Origin: Metarhizium brunneum
Taxonomy: Eukaryota > Ascomycota > Sordariomycetes > Hypocreales > Clavicipitaceae
DNA length: 64,000 nt
Assembly: GCF_013426205.1 (NCBI RefSeq)
Contig: NC_089423.1
Coordinates: 2,356,001 to 2,420,000, forward strand
Direction: 5' to 3'
Shown here: one piece after another, positions 1 through 12,000 of the stretch
Layout of the letters: each line of letters starts with the position of its first letter
Position numbering within the stretch: position 1 is the first letter of the stretch
The notes under the pieces: generated by a model
Told to the model about the DNA's origin: nothing
What the model saw: only the letters and a program-made list of their open reading frames with translations
The model's database searches: none
Made by a program: the position numbers and the translations under genes

Positions 1-333
1 GGCACTGCTATGGCGTTGAGGCGCTTTGTTGTGTGTTGTATTTATTGGCATGGAGCATTTACTAGAATGAGGTAGGAGCGCATTTCATGCTGATGTTGAA
101 TGGCCAATTTTCTGGCAATTTTGTAGTATAATACATAAATAACTCATGAGCATATTAAACACATGCCGTCATATCTACTCGGATACTACCATGGGTCTGC
201 ATCCACAGCAAGATGCCAAGTGTCGATTCGTTAGGGCAGTCGTAATTAAACCAGCTGATTGAATAGAGTATATTGCACATGTCGTGATGCTTCCAAATGG
301 TATCCTCCTTGATTCATTACGTCATCTGCGTGC
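1..333. other. Intergenic, window edge
   Basis: This is the 3' flank of the G-patch gene, which ends at 334 on the minus strand. It is moderately AT-rich. I see no gene, RNA gene or repeat in it. Confidence 0.5.
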
Positions 334-2505
334 TTACTCGCTATCGCTATCTCCAAATATTGCTTTCAACACATCAGCATTAGCTGCTTCCCCTTCGACA
401 GCATCATTCTTCTCTGGATTCACCTCCACCGGTTGCTGTACTGGCGTTACAGCCCCTGATGACGTCGGTGCTTCCACAGCCGGAGGTGCTGAAACAGAAA
501 CATTCAAATCAGACGTAGACCATTGCGTTGGCATCGCCCGACTATCGCTCCTCTTTGGCGTCGATGAGGTATTATCTGATTCGCGATCCGGTGCAACATG
601 CGCAGGGGCGCGTACATTGAACCTCTTACAGAGCAGCCTTGTTGGGTAGAAATCTCCCACGGAGCGCGTCATGTGTCCAAACATGCCTAGGACAGCTGCT
701 TCTTCAGCTGCATCTTTACTCTTTGGTTCGGGCTTTGACAGTAAATCTGTCCGCGTCTTGTCATCGCTTCCGTTGCCGTTGTTGGATGATGGATTAAGAA
801 CCGTCTTTGATGTAGTGAATCTTGACGCCATGAAACCCGTCATGGGCTTAAAGATCCTGGCGCAGTTGTAGAATTCATTCATTTCTCGAATATAGTCCTC
901 ATCTGTCGCTCTCGGCGCTTTATCTGGGAGATCTTGCCCAGGATTCGCCTGAGACATCAAGTACTTTCTGTAGCGGCCACGCTTTGCCTCGTCATCTGCA
1001 TATGGCCCAGCCGAGCTGCGGGATAGAGCTGCCGCTGCGGTTGATTGGTCCAGTTTGGGAACTTCGTTCCATAATGCCTGGCGTCTATCATCTTCTGACA
1101 GTGGGGTGTGACCTTCGGGGAGTTGGCCCAAACCAGGCGGGAGATGCTTATTTCCAGATAGAGCTGCCAGCTTATCTCTTGAGGAGGAAGAAATGAAGTC
1201 GAAGACAGACTTGCCCGGGAGGGCAGTCTCACCAAGAAGAGCTGCTCGAGATCTCGGGTCCAAGGTAGATACTTTTGCAGCATCGGCAGTTGAAGTGTAT
1301 TTAGAAGAATCCCCCATATTCAACGGGTCTTTGGATGACTTCCAACCCTCGGGAACGGGAGGTGGCGCGTATTGTGACAGAGCAGCCGCCAAATCCTCTA
1401 CGACCTTTGCCAGGACGAACCCATCTAGTGGGAGCCGGCCATCATGACATCGGCGGAGGTTGTGTCCAGCCCTCGCTGTCTTTGATAGAAATACTGGCGC
1501 TTTCTTAAGAGACGGGTTCACTGCAGCCGTAGCTTTCTTCTTCTTCTTCTTTTCCCCTCCCATAACGCGATTGTATCTTATCTTGGGTCCCATCTCATAC
1601 GGGTCTTCTTCATCCGAGCCGGTGTCGTTGAGCACACCAACGCCAAAAGCGCCCCTTTGAGATTTCGCTTCCTTTTTTGTTGCAGAAAACAAAGACGGTC
1701 TGCCGTTCTTGTCCAGTGCGTCGTCATCGTCATTATCCTGGTCTGAATCGCCAGTCTTTCCCAGACTTTGCAACCTCGCGCCGCCTTGGTGTCCCAGACC
1801 CATTCTATCCGTTTTTCGAACAAATTGTATCATTTGAGCATCGTCGGGAGCAAACAGATACATCTTGTTGTTGTCGGACACAACACCGCTCATTCCCACG
1901 TCGAGTCTGGCACCCCGTCGAATCTTGGGTCCAATTCCCTGGCCATCTTTCCAGCCCATTCTGCGTAACAGCTGTAGTCCCTTTGTGTCTCCGGATGATT
2001 TGAATAGCCCCATAAGCCCGCCAGCGCGCATTTCATCCGGGGTGGACGATCCCAGCCCTGCAAAGGCTTGCGAAGTTTGGAGTTGCTGTGCTTCCGCTGC
2101 ATCCTCCAGGTCTTCCTCGTCCATGTACTCCTCGGCTCTTTGTTGGATTGTGGTTGATGCTGTATCATCTTTGCGACGGTTCGAGCGGCTGGAGACAAAG
2201 GTAGACGGCGTCCATCCCTCTTTGGAGCCCACAGTATTGAAATAGCTGTGGAATGATGATTAGATTTGGACGTTGAATTACTGCCGCGCTACAGCTCCAA
2301 TTAGCACGTACCCTGCACTCCAACCGCCCGTAAAGGCACCGTGGAGCCGTCTTCTGCCCTTTTCGTCCCTCACGTCTTGTTTCCACAGAGGCAAATATGA
2401 GCCATCGTCGCGCGAGTCGGTTTCGTCGGGCAGAGGCGTGCCAAAAAGAGCGTACGGGGCGTGAAGGTCTGCCTCAAACGTCGACCGAGAGCGCTTGTAC
2501 GACAT
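334..2505 (-). CDS. G-patch domain protein, GPATCH1/TGH family
   Basis: Predicted nuclear RNA-processing factor. Exon 1 is 2505-2312 and exon 2 is 2245-334, separated by a 66-nt GTACGT...CACAG intron (2246-2311); the joined product is 701 aa. The N-terminus ([20 protein letters not shown] across the splice) is the signature of the DUF1604 segment typical of GPATCH1/TOUGH proteins. A G-patch follows at roughly residues 155-180, with the core [20 protein letters not shown]. The remainder is low-complexity and charged, including a KKKKKK run, with a Ser/Thr-rich C-terminus. Family knowledge: GPATCH1-type proteins are spliceosome-associated and act with DEAH helicases. The start ATG at 2503-2505 is the first in the frame. 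The splice join restores the family motif exactly, so the model is firm; the specific helicase partner is not visible. Confidence 0.92.
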
Positions 2506-4735
2506 AGTGGCTCCGGGGCCATAAAACTTCCATCAGGCTTGTTCGCTATTGTGTCATGACCTTGAAAGTCTGCTTATTAAAAAAGGTGACGATGCGACGG
2601 AGCAAAGTTGTTGGACATTTGGATGCGTGTTATCGATAAGCGACAGTGGGCTGCCGGCACTAGTATGTAATTTACTTGCTATTACCCACCGGGGCATCTG
2701 GCAGTTGGCAGGTACCTAGCAGATACCTCGTGGGTTGGACAGACTGGTAATGTCCCCTGGTGAGCGGGCATGTTGAAACAGTGAGACTATAATATTAATG
2801 GTAGTGTCTACAAAGTAGGCCGGTGTTGGTCAGAAGGATTTTGTCACAAAATCTGGCCCAATGATTTTTTTTTTGATTGGGCAAGGACACGTCGAAGCAT
2901 ATACGCCATAATTATCCACGGGTCAAACACACGAGGCTGGTCTGATCCATTCATCTCCATCCACCTCGCCTCACACGGCGACATGATGCGTCTAATGCAT
3001 GACACAAAGGTCCAGGGAAGTTCAGCTGGTGTGTGGAGGCGAGGCCTCTCATTGCCGACTGGACAGTAGTACTACTACTCCGTACTACGTACTAGTAGTA
3101 GTAATTGGCATTAGATGCCAAGACCCGGAGATACGACTTTGTCGACGTGCCGCTCCAGTGTTGCATTCAGGGGCATTCCAACAAGCGGCGACTGGGCTGG
3201 TTGTACGATGACGCAAGGGCTTTCGTGTACAAACTTGACTTGGCGAAAACCTTGACTTCGGTCAATGTCTCTGCGAGGCCATGATAGCATCGTCATGTAG
3301 TTGTTGATTCCATGTACATACGCATGCATCTTGCACTCCATGGCACTTGGACTGCTTATACTAGTATCAAATGAACCAGACTTAATCCGTCGAGCAGTCA
3401 AGGACGCGGTGCTTGGACTGGGTACGGGGTGGGTACGGGTCCTGGCGACTGGGAGTCGTTAATCAGCAATTTCATCTTGTCAGTCGGTGCCGAGGACCAG
3501 GGCTGGGTGCCAATTTGTCGAACAAAGCAAGGAGGACATGGCGGCCCCCAACGACCAAGCATCATCAGACGTTTGCACATGTAGCATCCCCAATCCAGCC
3601 AATGTCCAACCGTCGACGCGGGACAAAGAAGGAAAAAGGAGAGAAAGAGAAAAAGAAAGAAGCAAGAAACAAGAAGCAAGAGAAGAGCGATTGGCTGGTT
3701 GGCTGGGCCGGGCACGAGTGCGTCCATGATCCATTCAATGCTGCGTTTGCCCACATGCTCTGTGCTTCACGAGAGCAAGAGCCAATGTCGCCGCCCCTGG
3801 TGTCGTCGGTTGCGCAGCATAGACCAGTTGGCCGTGATTGAACAAAGGCCGTTGATGGTCTTTAGTATCGCGTCTTGTCTTGTGTGCTCCATATTCGCTC
3901 TTCTTTTTCCAGCTCTGACATGTCGTGGTCGGCTATTTGATATTCCCGCTACCCAGCATTTCGAGGTCGCTGCTCTGTAATCTTGTCTGACCAGGACCCC
4001 GGGCAGTGCCTCAACCTATCCCACGGTCGGCAGCTGATGCCTGCATCGATTTACCAACACGGCCAATTCAAGATGCCCAGGTCCTGGGAGGTCTTGTCAA
4101 TCAAGGCGCACATCGGCAGACCACGCCAGATCCGACGGCCCGTCGAGTGTCGACACTGATGGACAATACGTTACACTGTGAATACATCAAGTCAATACGT
4201 TGCACACACGGCCAGACAAAGCCTAGGACGGATCAAGCCACCGGACTGTCCCAAACAGCTCTGGAGCTCGTCTGTGTGGCCGCGATTAGCACATGCATCA
4301 ATTAATGCACTGCGCGCCCGGGTGCCGTTATTTTGGAGACACAGCAGCGCCCCCCTGTGCGCATCGCTCGCGCCTTGAATCGTACGGCACATTGAGTTTG
4401 GCACCGTTGGCCGAGAGAAATCTAGATCTCGGCAGCTGTTTACAGCGTCTTTTTTTTTTTTTTTTCCTGTTCCTTTGTCTGTTGCCCTTTGAAGATTTGT
4501 AGTCGCGCTTTCTTTTCTTTTCTTATTTGCTCCTCTGTCGGTCAGTTGCTGTGCTTTTTTTTTTCCCTCTGCTTCATCTTTGGTCCGCCTTGTCACGACA
4601 TCTGGGCCATTGACGATAGTCGCATCACAAGCAACCAGACTAGACATCACATCGACTTTCCCTGGCTACCAGCGCTTGAGATTACTCGGCACTTCGTACT
4701 CCCTGGAGCCGCCCAATTCTGTTGCCCTAGCTGCC
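2506..4735. other. Intergenic, divergent promoter region
   Basis: This 2.2-kb region separates two divergently transcribed genes. It contains a purine-rich tract at about 3625-3690, a TACTCCGTA copy inside a TAG/TAC-rich patch at 3066-3103, and pyrimidine-rich DNA before the kinase start, including T16 at 4450-4465 and T10 at 4555-4564. The ORFs here lack recognisable domains. The C/T-rich stretch from about 4450 is plausibly the kinase promoter and leader. Confidence 0.5.
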
Positions 4736-7700
4736 ATGGCTACACACCATAACCGCTCCGCAGCCTCTCCCTCCGTGTTGTCGTCGTCGTCGTCTCGCAA
4801 TGCCAATGGAGTGAATGGACTGACCCCATCCCGGTCCCAATCCACCAGGTCCACGTCTGGGCGATCCCAGCATTCAGCACGCTCTTATTCCTCGTCACCA
4901 GCAGCAACCGCTTCAGCATCTGCTACTCCTCTTGCTTCTCCTGCTCGCTCCTCTCGACCCCCTCTGTCCGCATCGTCGGGAGCCTCAGCCTTCGCCGCTG
5001 CTGCTGCCGGTCCTCGTCTGCCTGCCGCCTGCTCGCTGCCAAAGTCAGCCTCCAGCTCAGACTCCACAGCGGCCAACACTCCCGTCGTCTCCAGGTCCTC
5101 GTCCCGGTCCAGGTCCAACTCCAACTCCAACTCCAACGCCAACTCGAGGAGCCACGTTCAAAATCACAGCCAGGATCTCGGTCACGGTCACAGTCAAAGT
5201 CAAGCCAAGAACCAGAGCCCGCGTCACAGTCTCCAGCGTGTCCCTACCAACGGCACCAGCCACCAGGGCGCTGCCACTGCTACTACTGCTGCCACTGCCG
5301 CTGTTGCTGCCGCCGTTGCTGCCCGCTCCACCGGCTCCCAGCAGCATCTGAGCCATCATCACCCGCAGCAGCATCTCCAACACCAGCGTCATCGCCATCA
5401 CCGCCACGCGTCCACGTCGTCCACTGCGTCCTCTCGCCCTGTCCAGGATATTCTCCCCCATCATGACTATGAGACTTCACACCTAGCATCCTATTCTCAT
5501 TCAAAGCGCAGCTCCAGCAGAGATCGCACGTCGCTCCCGTCCACGACAAGGGGCGCTGTCGCCGCCCCCGAGTCCCCTTCCGTCTCCTCATCCCAAGCTG
5601 CTGCCCGATCCATAGCTCGCCAGGCCAGCACGCGCTCCTCATCCCAACGACACCATCACCAACCCTATCCCTCGAGCGACATGGCTCCCTCCGCCGTCGC
5701 TACCAACAATGGCAGTCCTTCTGCTCCCCCTTCCTCCCATGGCGCCTCCGACCCTCACCATCAGTCACACTCTGCCAGCAAACAGACCCGGTCACGCACT
5801 ACTATTCCCGCCCAATCGGGGAAATGGATTCTTGGCAAGACAATCGGCGCCGGCAGCATGGGCAAAGTCAAGCTTGCCCGCAAGGAAGATGGCAGCGAAC
5901 AGGTTCGTCATGACGTCCCCTTCTTTCCATAGTTTCCCATGTTTTCTGTCGATTTCCTCCTCCGTCTGCTCCTCCCCGAATAAATGTTCCTCGGCTGGCT
6001 GTCTCGCCTTGTCGTTGGATGCGCCCGTTTGGGCATCCACCAACCGACCCCTCCTCTTTTGTATCGCAATGCTCTGACCGCCTTGTCTTGTCCGCTTTAC
6101 AGGTTGCTTGCAAAATAGTCCCTCGAGGCTCGACCGAAGAACATCAGAATCGTGCGGACAAGGAGCGAGCCGACCAGTCCAAGGAGATTCGAACCGCCCG
6201 CGAGGCTTCTATTGTCTCTCTCCTGAATCATCCCCACATTTGCGGCATGAGAGATTTCGTCCGCACCAACTACCACTGGTACATGCTGTTCGAGTATGTC
6301 AATGGCGGCCAGATGCTCGACTACATCATCTCGCACGGCAAGCTCAAGGAAAAACAAGCTCGAAAGTTCAGTCGCCAAATCGCCAGTGCACTAGACTACT
6401 GCCACCGAAATAGCATCGTACACCGCGACCTCAAAATCGAAAACATATTAATTAGTAAAACTGGTGATATCAAAATCATTGATTTTGGTCTCAGCAATCT
6501 CTTCTCGCCTCGGGGCCACCTCAAGACCTTTTGCGGCAGTCTTTATTTTGCTGCTCCTGAGCTCCTGCAGGCTAGAGCATACACAGGTCCAGAGGTTGAT
6601 GTATGGAGCTTTGGCATTGTGCTCTACGTCCTCGTCTGTGGTAAGGTGCCATTCGACGACCAGAGCATGCCAGCTCTTCATGCCAAAATTAAGAAGGGTT
6701 TAGTAGATTACCCTAGCTGGCTTTCGAGCGGTGAGTGATCAGTTATGCCCCATGCATACCTATGCATATATATGTATATGCGCAAATGTGCCTTGCGGCA
6801 TGTCCAACAAGGTTGTCAAATTCGCTGACTCTTCCCTAGAATGTAAACACCTCATGTCCCGCATGCTGGTGACCGATCCTAAGCAACGTGCTACAATGCA
6901 AGAAGTCATGAACCATCCTTGGATGACAAAGGGCTTCAATGGACCTCCTGACAATTATCTTCCTGTCCGCGAACCACTAGTGCATCCCTTGGATCCGGAA
7001 GTTATCCACGGCATGCAAGGATTCAGCTTTGGCTCTCCTGAAACTATACGAGCTCAACTAAGCAAAATGATTGACTCCGAGGACTACCAACATGCTGTCA
7101 AGATGTACCAACGAGAACGAGAGGCTCCTCCTCCTGCAAAAGACGCCGAAAAGAAGAGAGGCTTTGGGTTTGATTTCTACAAGAGACGAAATTCTTCCAA
7201 TAGCAGAGACACTTTGACCGGTCCAAGCAGCGATACCTTGCAGCTAGGACACGATCCTCTCTACGCCTTTAGTCCGCTGCTCTCTATATATTATCTTGTC
7301 AAGGAGAAGCACGACCGTGAGGCAGCTCAGCAAGTCCCTATCACGTCAAGCGGCTCACATGAGAAAGAAAAAGAGAGGGAGAGGGAGAGAACTCGGGAGC
7401 GGGAGCGGGAAAGGGAGAGGGAGAGGGAGAATGAAAGGGATCGAGATCATCGAGATCGAGATTATCGAGAACGTGAAAAGGGTGCCGACACTATGCCAGA
7501 GCTTGCGCCTCCTCAGGCTGCTCATACCAATGCAACTACATATGAGATGCCTGGCGAAAGGCCCACTGGGGGACGGACAAGGCCCCGTGCCCGCACTCAT
7601 GGCGAAGACGATGCACCAGAGTCAGCGAGACCGCATGGGCATCCACCACCTCCTCCTGCGCCGGAAACCAAGGTCGAACAGCTGCAAAAGAAAGAAGGCA

Positions 7701-8938
7701 CTGCAGCGGGACTGCTTCGAAGGTTCAGCACTCGGAAGCGCCGAGAACCCGAGAGACTGGACAAGGATCGTTCTCATCCTCCCATGGTGCAAGTTCACTC
7801 TCCGTCTGATCCAGCACCATCACCCGCCACTCCCAAGAAGAGCTTCAGCATTCGCCGCGGTAGGCGGGACCGTGATGAACCACCAGTCCCGCCGATTCGA
7901 TCAGGAAGCAGCCAACCTCAGCACAGTGCGCTACTCAGCCCCCCATTGTCCGCTCATGGCACGAGGGACAGCCGAAGATCAGGTTTAGGACGCTCTACTA
8001 GTGTTAATTCAGCGGAAATGCGTCGTCGCCAGGGCGGCAGATTACCCAAGGAGGCCGCCGCTACCAGTGGCTCTGAACAGTCTGTGTCAAATGATCAATC
8101 AGGGACGTCTCAGAGAGCCCACGCTCACTCCAGATCGGCTTCAATGCGGACTAAATCATTGGGACATGCCCGCCGAGAGAGCATACAACGTCGTCGCTTG
8201 AGACGCGAAGGACTTCAGGAAGCTGACGTGCCTGAGGAGACGGACTATGAACCAGATCAAAGTGGCGTATCCACAGATCGACTTGACAGCGCTGAATTGG
8301 CCAAGCCAGTGTTCCTGAAGGGTTTATTCAGTGTATCAACAACCTCTGGCAAATCCGTACCGGCAATCCGAACAGATATTAAGCGCGTTCTCAAACAATT
8401 GAATGTTGAATTCACAGAGATCAAAGGGGGCTTTTCCTGCCGACACACGCCAAGCATCGATTTGAACAAGGTGCATGACCATCCCACCAGCCCTGGTCAA
8501 ACTCCAGGCCACCGACGTCGCTTCAGCTTCGGTGGCTTGATGCGAAACGATGATCGAGAAGAGATTCGAGAGCTGGACCGAGAACAACGCCAACCACCGA
8601 CTCCTCGAACTCCCGGTCGACCAGACCGTGATCGACCAGAGAGAGAGAGAGACCGCTCTGATCGGGATCGTTCTGATCGCGACCGCAGCTACTCCAACTC
8701 GGAGACGTCGGTGGATAGCATCCCTCGACGGAATGGCGGCACTACGAGGCGAGCACCAGGCGAAACGAGCACCCAAGTCCAAAGTGACCTTGGCGAGAGC
8801 ATGGTCCTAGAATTTGAAATCTTCATTGTCAAAGTACCTCTCCTGTCACTGCACGGAATCCAATTCAAGCGGATGACAGGCAACACGTGGCAGTTCAAGA
8901 ACATGGCAGACCAGATACTACGAGACCTGCGGCTCTAG
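4736..8938 (+). CDS. kin1: Kin1/Par-1/MARK-type Ser/Thr protein kinase
   Basis: Predicted polarity and cell-wall kinase of the Kin1/Par-1 family acting at the cell cortex. Exons are 4736-5902, 6103-6730 and 6840-8938 (introns 200 and 109 nt), giving 1297 aa. Residues 1-360 are a Ser/His/Ala-rich low-complexity extension. The kinase domain starts near 361: P-loop [12 protein letters not shown] lysine near 393 just after intron 1, HRDLKIEN near 496, DFG, and a GSLYFAAPE activation-segment end. Then come a long basic linker with RE/RD-rich stretches and a C-terminal KA1 domain (about 1250-1297, ending [15 protein letters not shown]), which in this family binds acidic phospholipids. Both introns fall inside the kinase domain and their joins restore it. 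I chose ATG 4736 because it follows the pyrimidine-rich leader; an in-frame ATG at 4580 would add 52 residues of unconvincing sequence. Confidence 0.93.
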
Positions 8939-10627
8939 ATCCTCCAAAGTCGCCTCCCGAAGTGAGAAGTGCTATCTTCTGATTGAGACCATCATGTCAC
9001 ACCATTCGGGCGTTTATTGATTTGGGGGGGGTTTGCAAGTCTGCTGAGCACACAAATCACTGTTTTGTTATGTTGCTTCTCACGGCTTGATAGCAGGACG
9101 AGTGAAGACGGTGAGCCGATGAGTAGTGGCTTGGGTACCAGACACAGGTTCTATTTTCTTTGGGCCATGACAGCGTGGTGCCGGGCCGTAAAACCATCCA
9201 CAAACAACAATACAAGCATCGTGTTTGTATAAGGGCATATTGAGCGTTTCAAACAATTCATTCATTGTGTAATATTCTTTACTCCCCTCCTCCTCCTCCT
9301 CCTTCTCCGTTGAATGGTAGGATTCTGAGAGCACTCTAGACAACATTTGGAGTGAGAGCATATTTTTGGCCCTAGAGCTAGACGGGTTCTAGGGTGGGAT
9401 TTTTTGGTTGCGGGTTTTATTCAGATAGCATATATGGTAGTTAAATAGGAGAGGCAGATACATAAGTAATGACACAGCAGTTGATTGGGTGCTGGTATGA
9501 GCTTGTGTCCCGGCTTGATGTGCCTCCATATGCATATATGTGATGGGTAAGTAGGTTGAACGGCGGTTCGTTGCCCGGCTCGGGGTTCAGCGGAGGTTGT
9601 CAACGACATTGGCTGGGAAACCTGGACCAGACTACATGGCCCAGCGCACAAGGGGAAATGGTGGGACAGCATCAATTGATGGATGATGCAAGACGTGAAC
9701 TTTCTCGAGCCCGGGCCAAAGTAGTGCGTACTAGTCCAAAGTACAGGGTAGCCTGGCGAGTTCTACGCGGTGGATAGCCTGCTCCGAAGTCCCTCGACGA
9801 CTCACAAGTCTCCATCATGCATTTTGGTGTTGGACTCTTGACCGGTCGCAGCACAAGACGGCCCCAGCATGCTCGTGCTGTCAGAACCTCAGAATGCACG
9901 GCCTGCATTGGGCTGCGTCAGGCTGAGGAACATGGCGAGGCTGAGCAAGATTTCCCCAGATCTGACTGTTGATTGGCCAGGGACGGCAGTTCTTCCTGAT
10001 CCGTGCGCGGGAGGGCAGGTTGTCGTCGCCCTCGGGCAGGCGCCAGGCAGGAACGGCGGCTTTGGCTCGTGGCTTGTGCTGCTCAATCGGCTCGGCCATG
10101 AAGCGGAGCCTCAACCAGGTCAAAAGACTCAAGGCGGTGGAGCGGGCGCAGTCCGAGCACGAAGACACCACCACATCACGGCAACCCTTCAACAACCACG
10201 ACGTCTCCAAGCCTGCCAAGCCTATTGTCGCATCTGCATTCGCATAGCGAGTCGTTCCTCTTCTTCCCTTTCAACTATTTCTGTGTCTCCCCACTGTGCA
10301 ACCTGTTGCACGACCCAGACGCGCATTGAGCTGCCCTCGCCCTCTTGCTGGTCTCAGCAAATAGCTCTCTCGCCCTTCCGTCCACAACACACAAACCTGT
10401 CTGCGTGAGACCAGCGGGATCGTCTTGAACGACACCTTTTCCGAGCCTCTGCCAAGTCGCTGCAAGCGCCATCATATCTCTGGTGCCGCAGTAAGCTCTG
10501 CCCCCCCGGAGCTTCCTGACCCGATAACTCTACGCGCGATATCCGGCATTTTTTTCCGACCCCATTCCGAAGCGAGAGATTGAATTTGAAAAGATATACC
10601 CGTCTCAACCTCGCCCTCTTGCCCAAG
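8939..10627. other. Intergenic between kin1 and caf40
   Basis: This contains the 3' flank of kin1 and the promoter and leader of caf40. There is a CTC-rich microsatellite near 9285-9305. The last few hundred bases are C/T-rich, as in many fungal promoters. ORFs of up to 179 codons occur, but they overlap each other on both strands and show no domain. Confidence 0.5.
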
Positions 10628-10740
10628 ATGATGTCTTCGACGCACATTTATACGCACCCCCAATACAATCCACAAGGCGACTCTAGCTGGATGCACCAGC
10701 AGGCGTCGCACCACCAGCAGAACCATGTGTCTGTTGCTCC

Positions 10741-10811
<71 letters not shown>

Positions 10812-12000
10812 CAGCAACAGCAACAACAGGTTCAGCAACAGCAATCGCACTTCAACCGCATGACTGGTAATCATTCTGCCGGTGGCACTGGTGGCAATAT
10901 GGGAGGCGCTCATGCCCAGGATTCCGGCCATGAGAACATCTCGGAGGATAATCGGCGCACGATGGCGTACATTGCCGATTTATTAAACGAGAACACGAGG
11001 GAGGCAGCTTTGCTAGAGCTGAGCAAGAAGAGAGAACAGGTGCCTGAACTAGCTCTGATTTTGTGGCACTCATTCGGTGAGCATTTGTCCAAGGCTGAAA
11101 TGACGGATGCCCGTGAGTCGAAAATGATAGTTCAAGCTAACGAATTTGGTTGTTTTAGGGGTTATGACCTCTCTTTTACAGGAAATAATTTCCGTCTACA
11201 CGCTTCTCAACCCTTCGCAGCTCACAGCTGCTGCGTCAAACCGCGTTTGCAACGCCTTGGCACTACTCCAGTGTGTTGCGTCGCATAATGATACCCGGAC
11301 CTTGTTTCTTAACGGTCAGTCCACGGCTTCCAGGAGGGCCACAGTGTTGAATAATGAAGCTGACAAGGCGGACTGTAGCGCATATCCCTCTGTTCTTGTA
11401 CCCATTTCTAAACACGACATCCAAGTCCCGACCGTTTGAATACCTGCGACTAACCTCCCTGGGTGTTATTGGTGCGTTGGTGAAGAACGACTCTTCGGAC
11501 GTTATCAATTTTCTCCTCACAACGGAGATTATTCCTCTGTGCCTTCGGATCATGGAGACTGGCTCAGAGCTTAGTAAGACTGTTGCCATATTTATTGTTC
11601 AGAAGATTCTGCTGGACGATAACGGCCTCAATTATATCTGCGCCACCTACGAGCGCTTCTATGCTGTAGGCACTGTGCTGAGCAACATGGTCGCTCAGCT
11701 TGTCGAGTCCCAGACTGCACGGCTCCTCAAACACGTGGTCCGATGCTTTCTTAGGTGAGTGACGAACAAATGACCAGTATTTCACAAAGTGCTGTTGACT
11801 AAGTGTGGCGCGAATGTAGACTTAGCGACAACGCCCGAGCTCGTGAGGCTCTTCGCCAATGCCTACCAGAACCTCTGCGAGATGCTACCTTCTCGTCTGT
11901 TTTAAGAGATGACGCTGCAACTAAGAGATGCCTTGCTCAGCTCCTTATCAATTTGTCTGACAACGTCGTGGACAACTCGCAAGGCGTTTCCAACATGTGA
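10628..12000 (+). CDS. caf40: Caf40/Rcd1/CNOT9 subunit of the CCR4-NOT complex
   Basis: Predicted armadillo-repeat subunit of the CCR4-NOT deadenylase, acting in mRNA decay and translational repression. The conserved core begins at [20 protein letters not shown] and continues through [33 protein letters not shown] and the end [14 protein letters not shown]. Introns 11077-11158, 11315-11378 and 11755-11819 all restore the core. The N-terminus ([15 protein letters not shown] from 10628) is in a different frame from the glutamine tract and core. Removing a 55-nt segment 10727-10781 (GT...CAG, lying within the CAA/CAG repeat) joins them in frame and gives 368 aa; a one-base indel is the alternative. 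The polyQ tract of roughly 30 residues is N-terminal and outside the conserved fold. The family assignment is firm; only the N-terminal exon join is uncertain. Confidence 0.9.
10740..10850 (+). repeat. CAA/CAG trinucleotide repeat encoding polyQ
   Basis: A run of CAA units starting at 10740 grades into CAG units from about 10779 and then mixed CAA/CAG. In the caf40 core frame it encodes polyglutamine. The frame problem of this gene falls at the edge of this repeat. Confidence 0.9.

Noticed and set aside
4885..5642. Minus-strand and alternate-frame ORFs within the kin1 N-terminus ([25 protein letters not shown])
   Set aside because: They are shadows of the Ser/Asn/His-rich repeat coding of kin1.
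10683..10931. Minus-strand poly-Leu ORF
   Set aside because: It is the reverse strand of the caf40 CAA/CAG repeat.
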